Source of the DNA: an uncultured Eubacteriales bacterium
GTDB taxonomy: Bacteria; Bacillota; Clostridia; Christensenellales; UBA1242
Assembly (NCBI GenBank): GCA_900552105.1
Contig: URYH01000018.1
Span: forward strand, 1-24,878
DNA length: 24,878 nt
Reading direction: 5' to 3'
In this document: positions 24,680 to 24,878 of the stretch, in pieces
Numbering within the stretch: the first letter of the stretch is position 1
Layout of the letters: the number at the start of each line of letters is the position of its first letter
Notes under the pieces: generated by a model
What the model was told of the DNA's origin: nothing
What the model saw: the letters and a program-made list of their open reading frames with translations, nothing else
Databases searched by the model: none
Program-made: the position numbers and the translations under genes

Positions 24680-24878
24680 CATTTTTTTCATTCCAAAAGT
24701 TAAGGCATTCTTTGCCTTAACTCTTCTTATTAGCCAACATGCATGAAATGAAAGGTTTGTCAAGAGTTTGAGTGCGAACGCACTCAAATACATTTACTCT
24801 TGATAAATTTTTCGTTTCATGCGACACAAAAAACAAAAAGACAAAAGAAAAGGTTTTGTGCCAAAATTTCACAAAACC
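24680..24878 (+). repeat. Structured three-hairpin element, copy 2 (reaches the window end)
   Basis: Hairpin A: 24695-24707 with 24713-24725 around TTCTT, 12 of 13 pairs, loop and right arm identical to copy 1. Hairpin B: an almost continuous 27-bp stem (24741-24767 with 24796-24822, including four G-U pairs), apical TTGAGTGC-GAAC-GCACTCAA (24768-24787), one-sided bulge 24788-24795 containing CATTT. Hairpin C: GGTTTTGTG (24852-24860), loop CCAAAATTT, CACAAAACC (24870-24878). The window stops at the last paired base, so whether a T-run follows is unseen. It lies ~240 bp upstream of the giant gene, on the opposite strand, matching the placement of copy 1. Confidence 0.65.

Overview
The window looks like a chromosomal segment from an AT-rich, low-GC Gram-positive-type bacterium, most likely an uncultured gut clostridium-like Bacillota. 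The evidence is a partial 23S rRNA gene with a Firmicutes-style boxA leader (TTCTTTGAAAACTGCA), strong GGAGG-type ribosome-binding sites, TTGACA/TATAAT-type promoters, TGA used as a stop codon (not the Mycoplasma code), and a tiny Cys/Gly-rich peptide of a kind common in gut clostridia. The exact lineage cannot be read from the window.

Layout. 1-834 (minus) is the 5' part of 23S rRNA. Its leader carries boxA, a small hairpin, a promoter and a T-tract UP-like region (835-1181), and no 16S or tRNA gene lies upstream. 1456-2193 (+) is a PlsC-like acyltransferase. 2201-5716 (minus) is a three-gene unit of two paralogous HipA-like kinases followed by a small protein resembling the separate HipA N-terminal subdomain (HipS-like), with no HipB-type antitoxin. 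5894-6586 (minus) is a HAD phosphatase of the phosphoserine-phosphatase type. 6710-9859 (minus) is a 1049-residue secreted, membrane-anchored protein built of about nine Ig-like repeats. 9860-10624 is a long intergenic region packed with palindromic repeats. 10625-10828 (+) is a 67-residue Cys/Gly peptide. 10896-24443 (minus) is one gene for a 4515-residue protein with an N-terminal membrane anchor and an extended beta-rich body. 24444-24878 is an intergenic region carrying a second copy of a structured repeat.

How it fits together. The two surface-protein genes share a promoter-proximal sequence (GTCAAACAAA over the -35). About 240-260 bp upstream of each start, in the same orientation, lies a copy of a three-hairpin element whose stems differ by several compensatory base changes while loops and a bulge are conserved. 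This element is the strongest candidate for something undescribed: a structured RNA or a mobile/intergenic repeat family. The HipA-like cluster is the second: a split HipA architecture with doubled kinases and no recognisable antitoxin. The 23S gene with its own promoter and boxA suggests unlinked rRNA genes.
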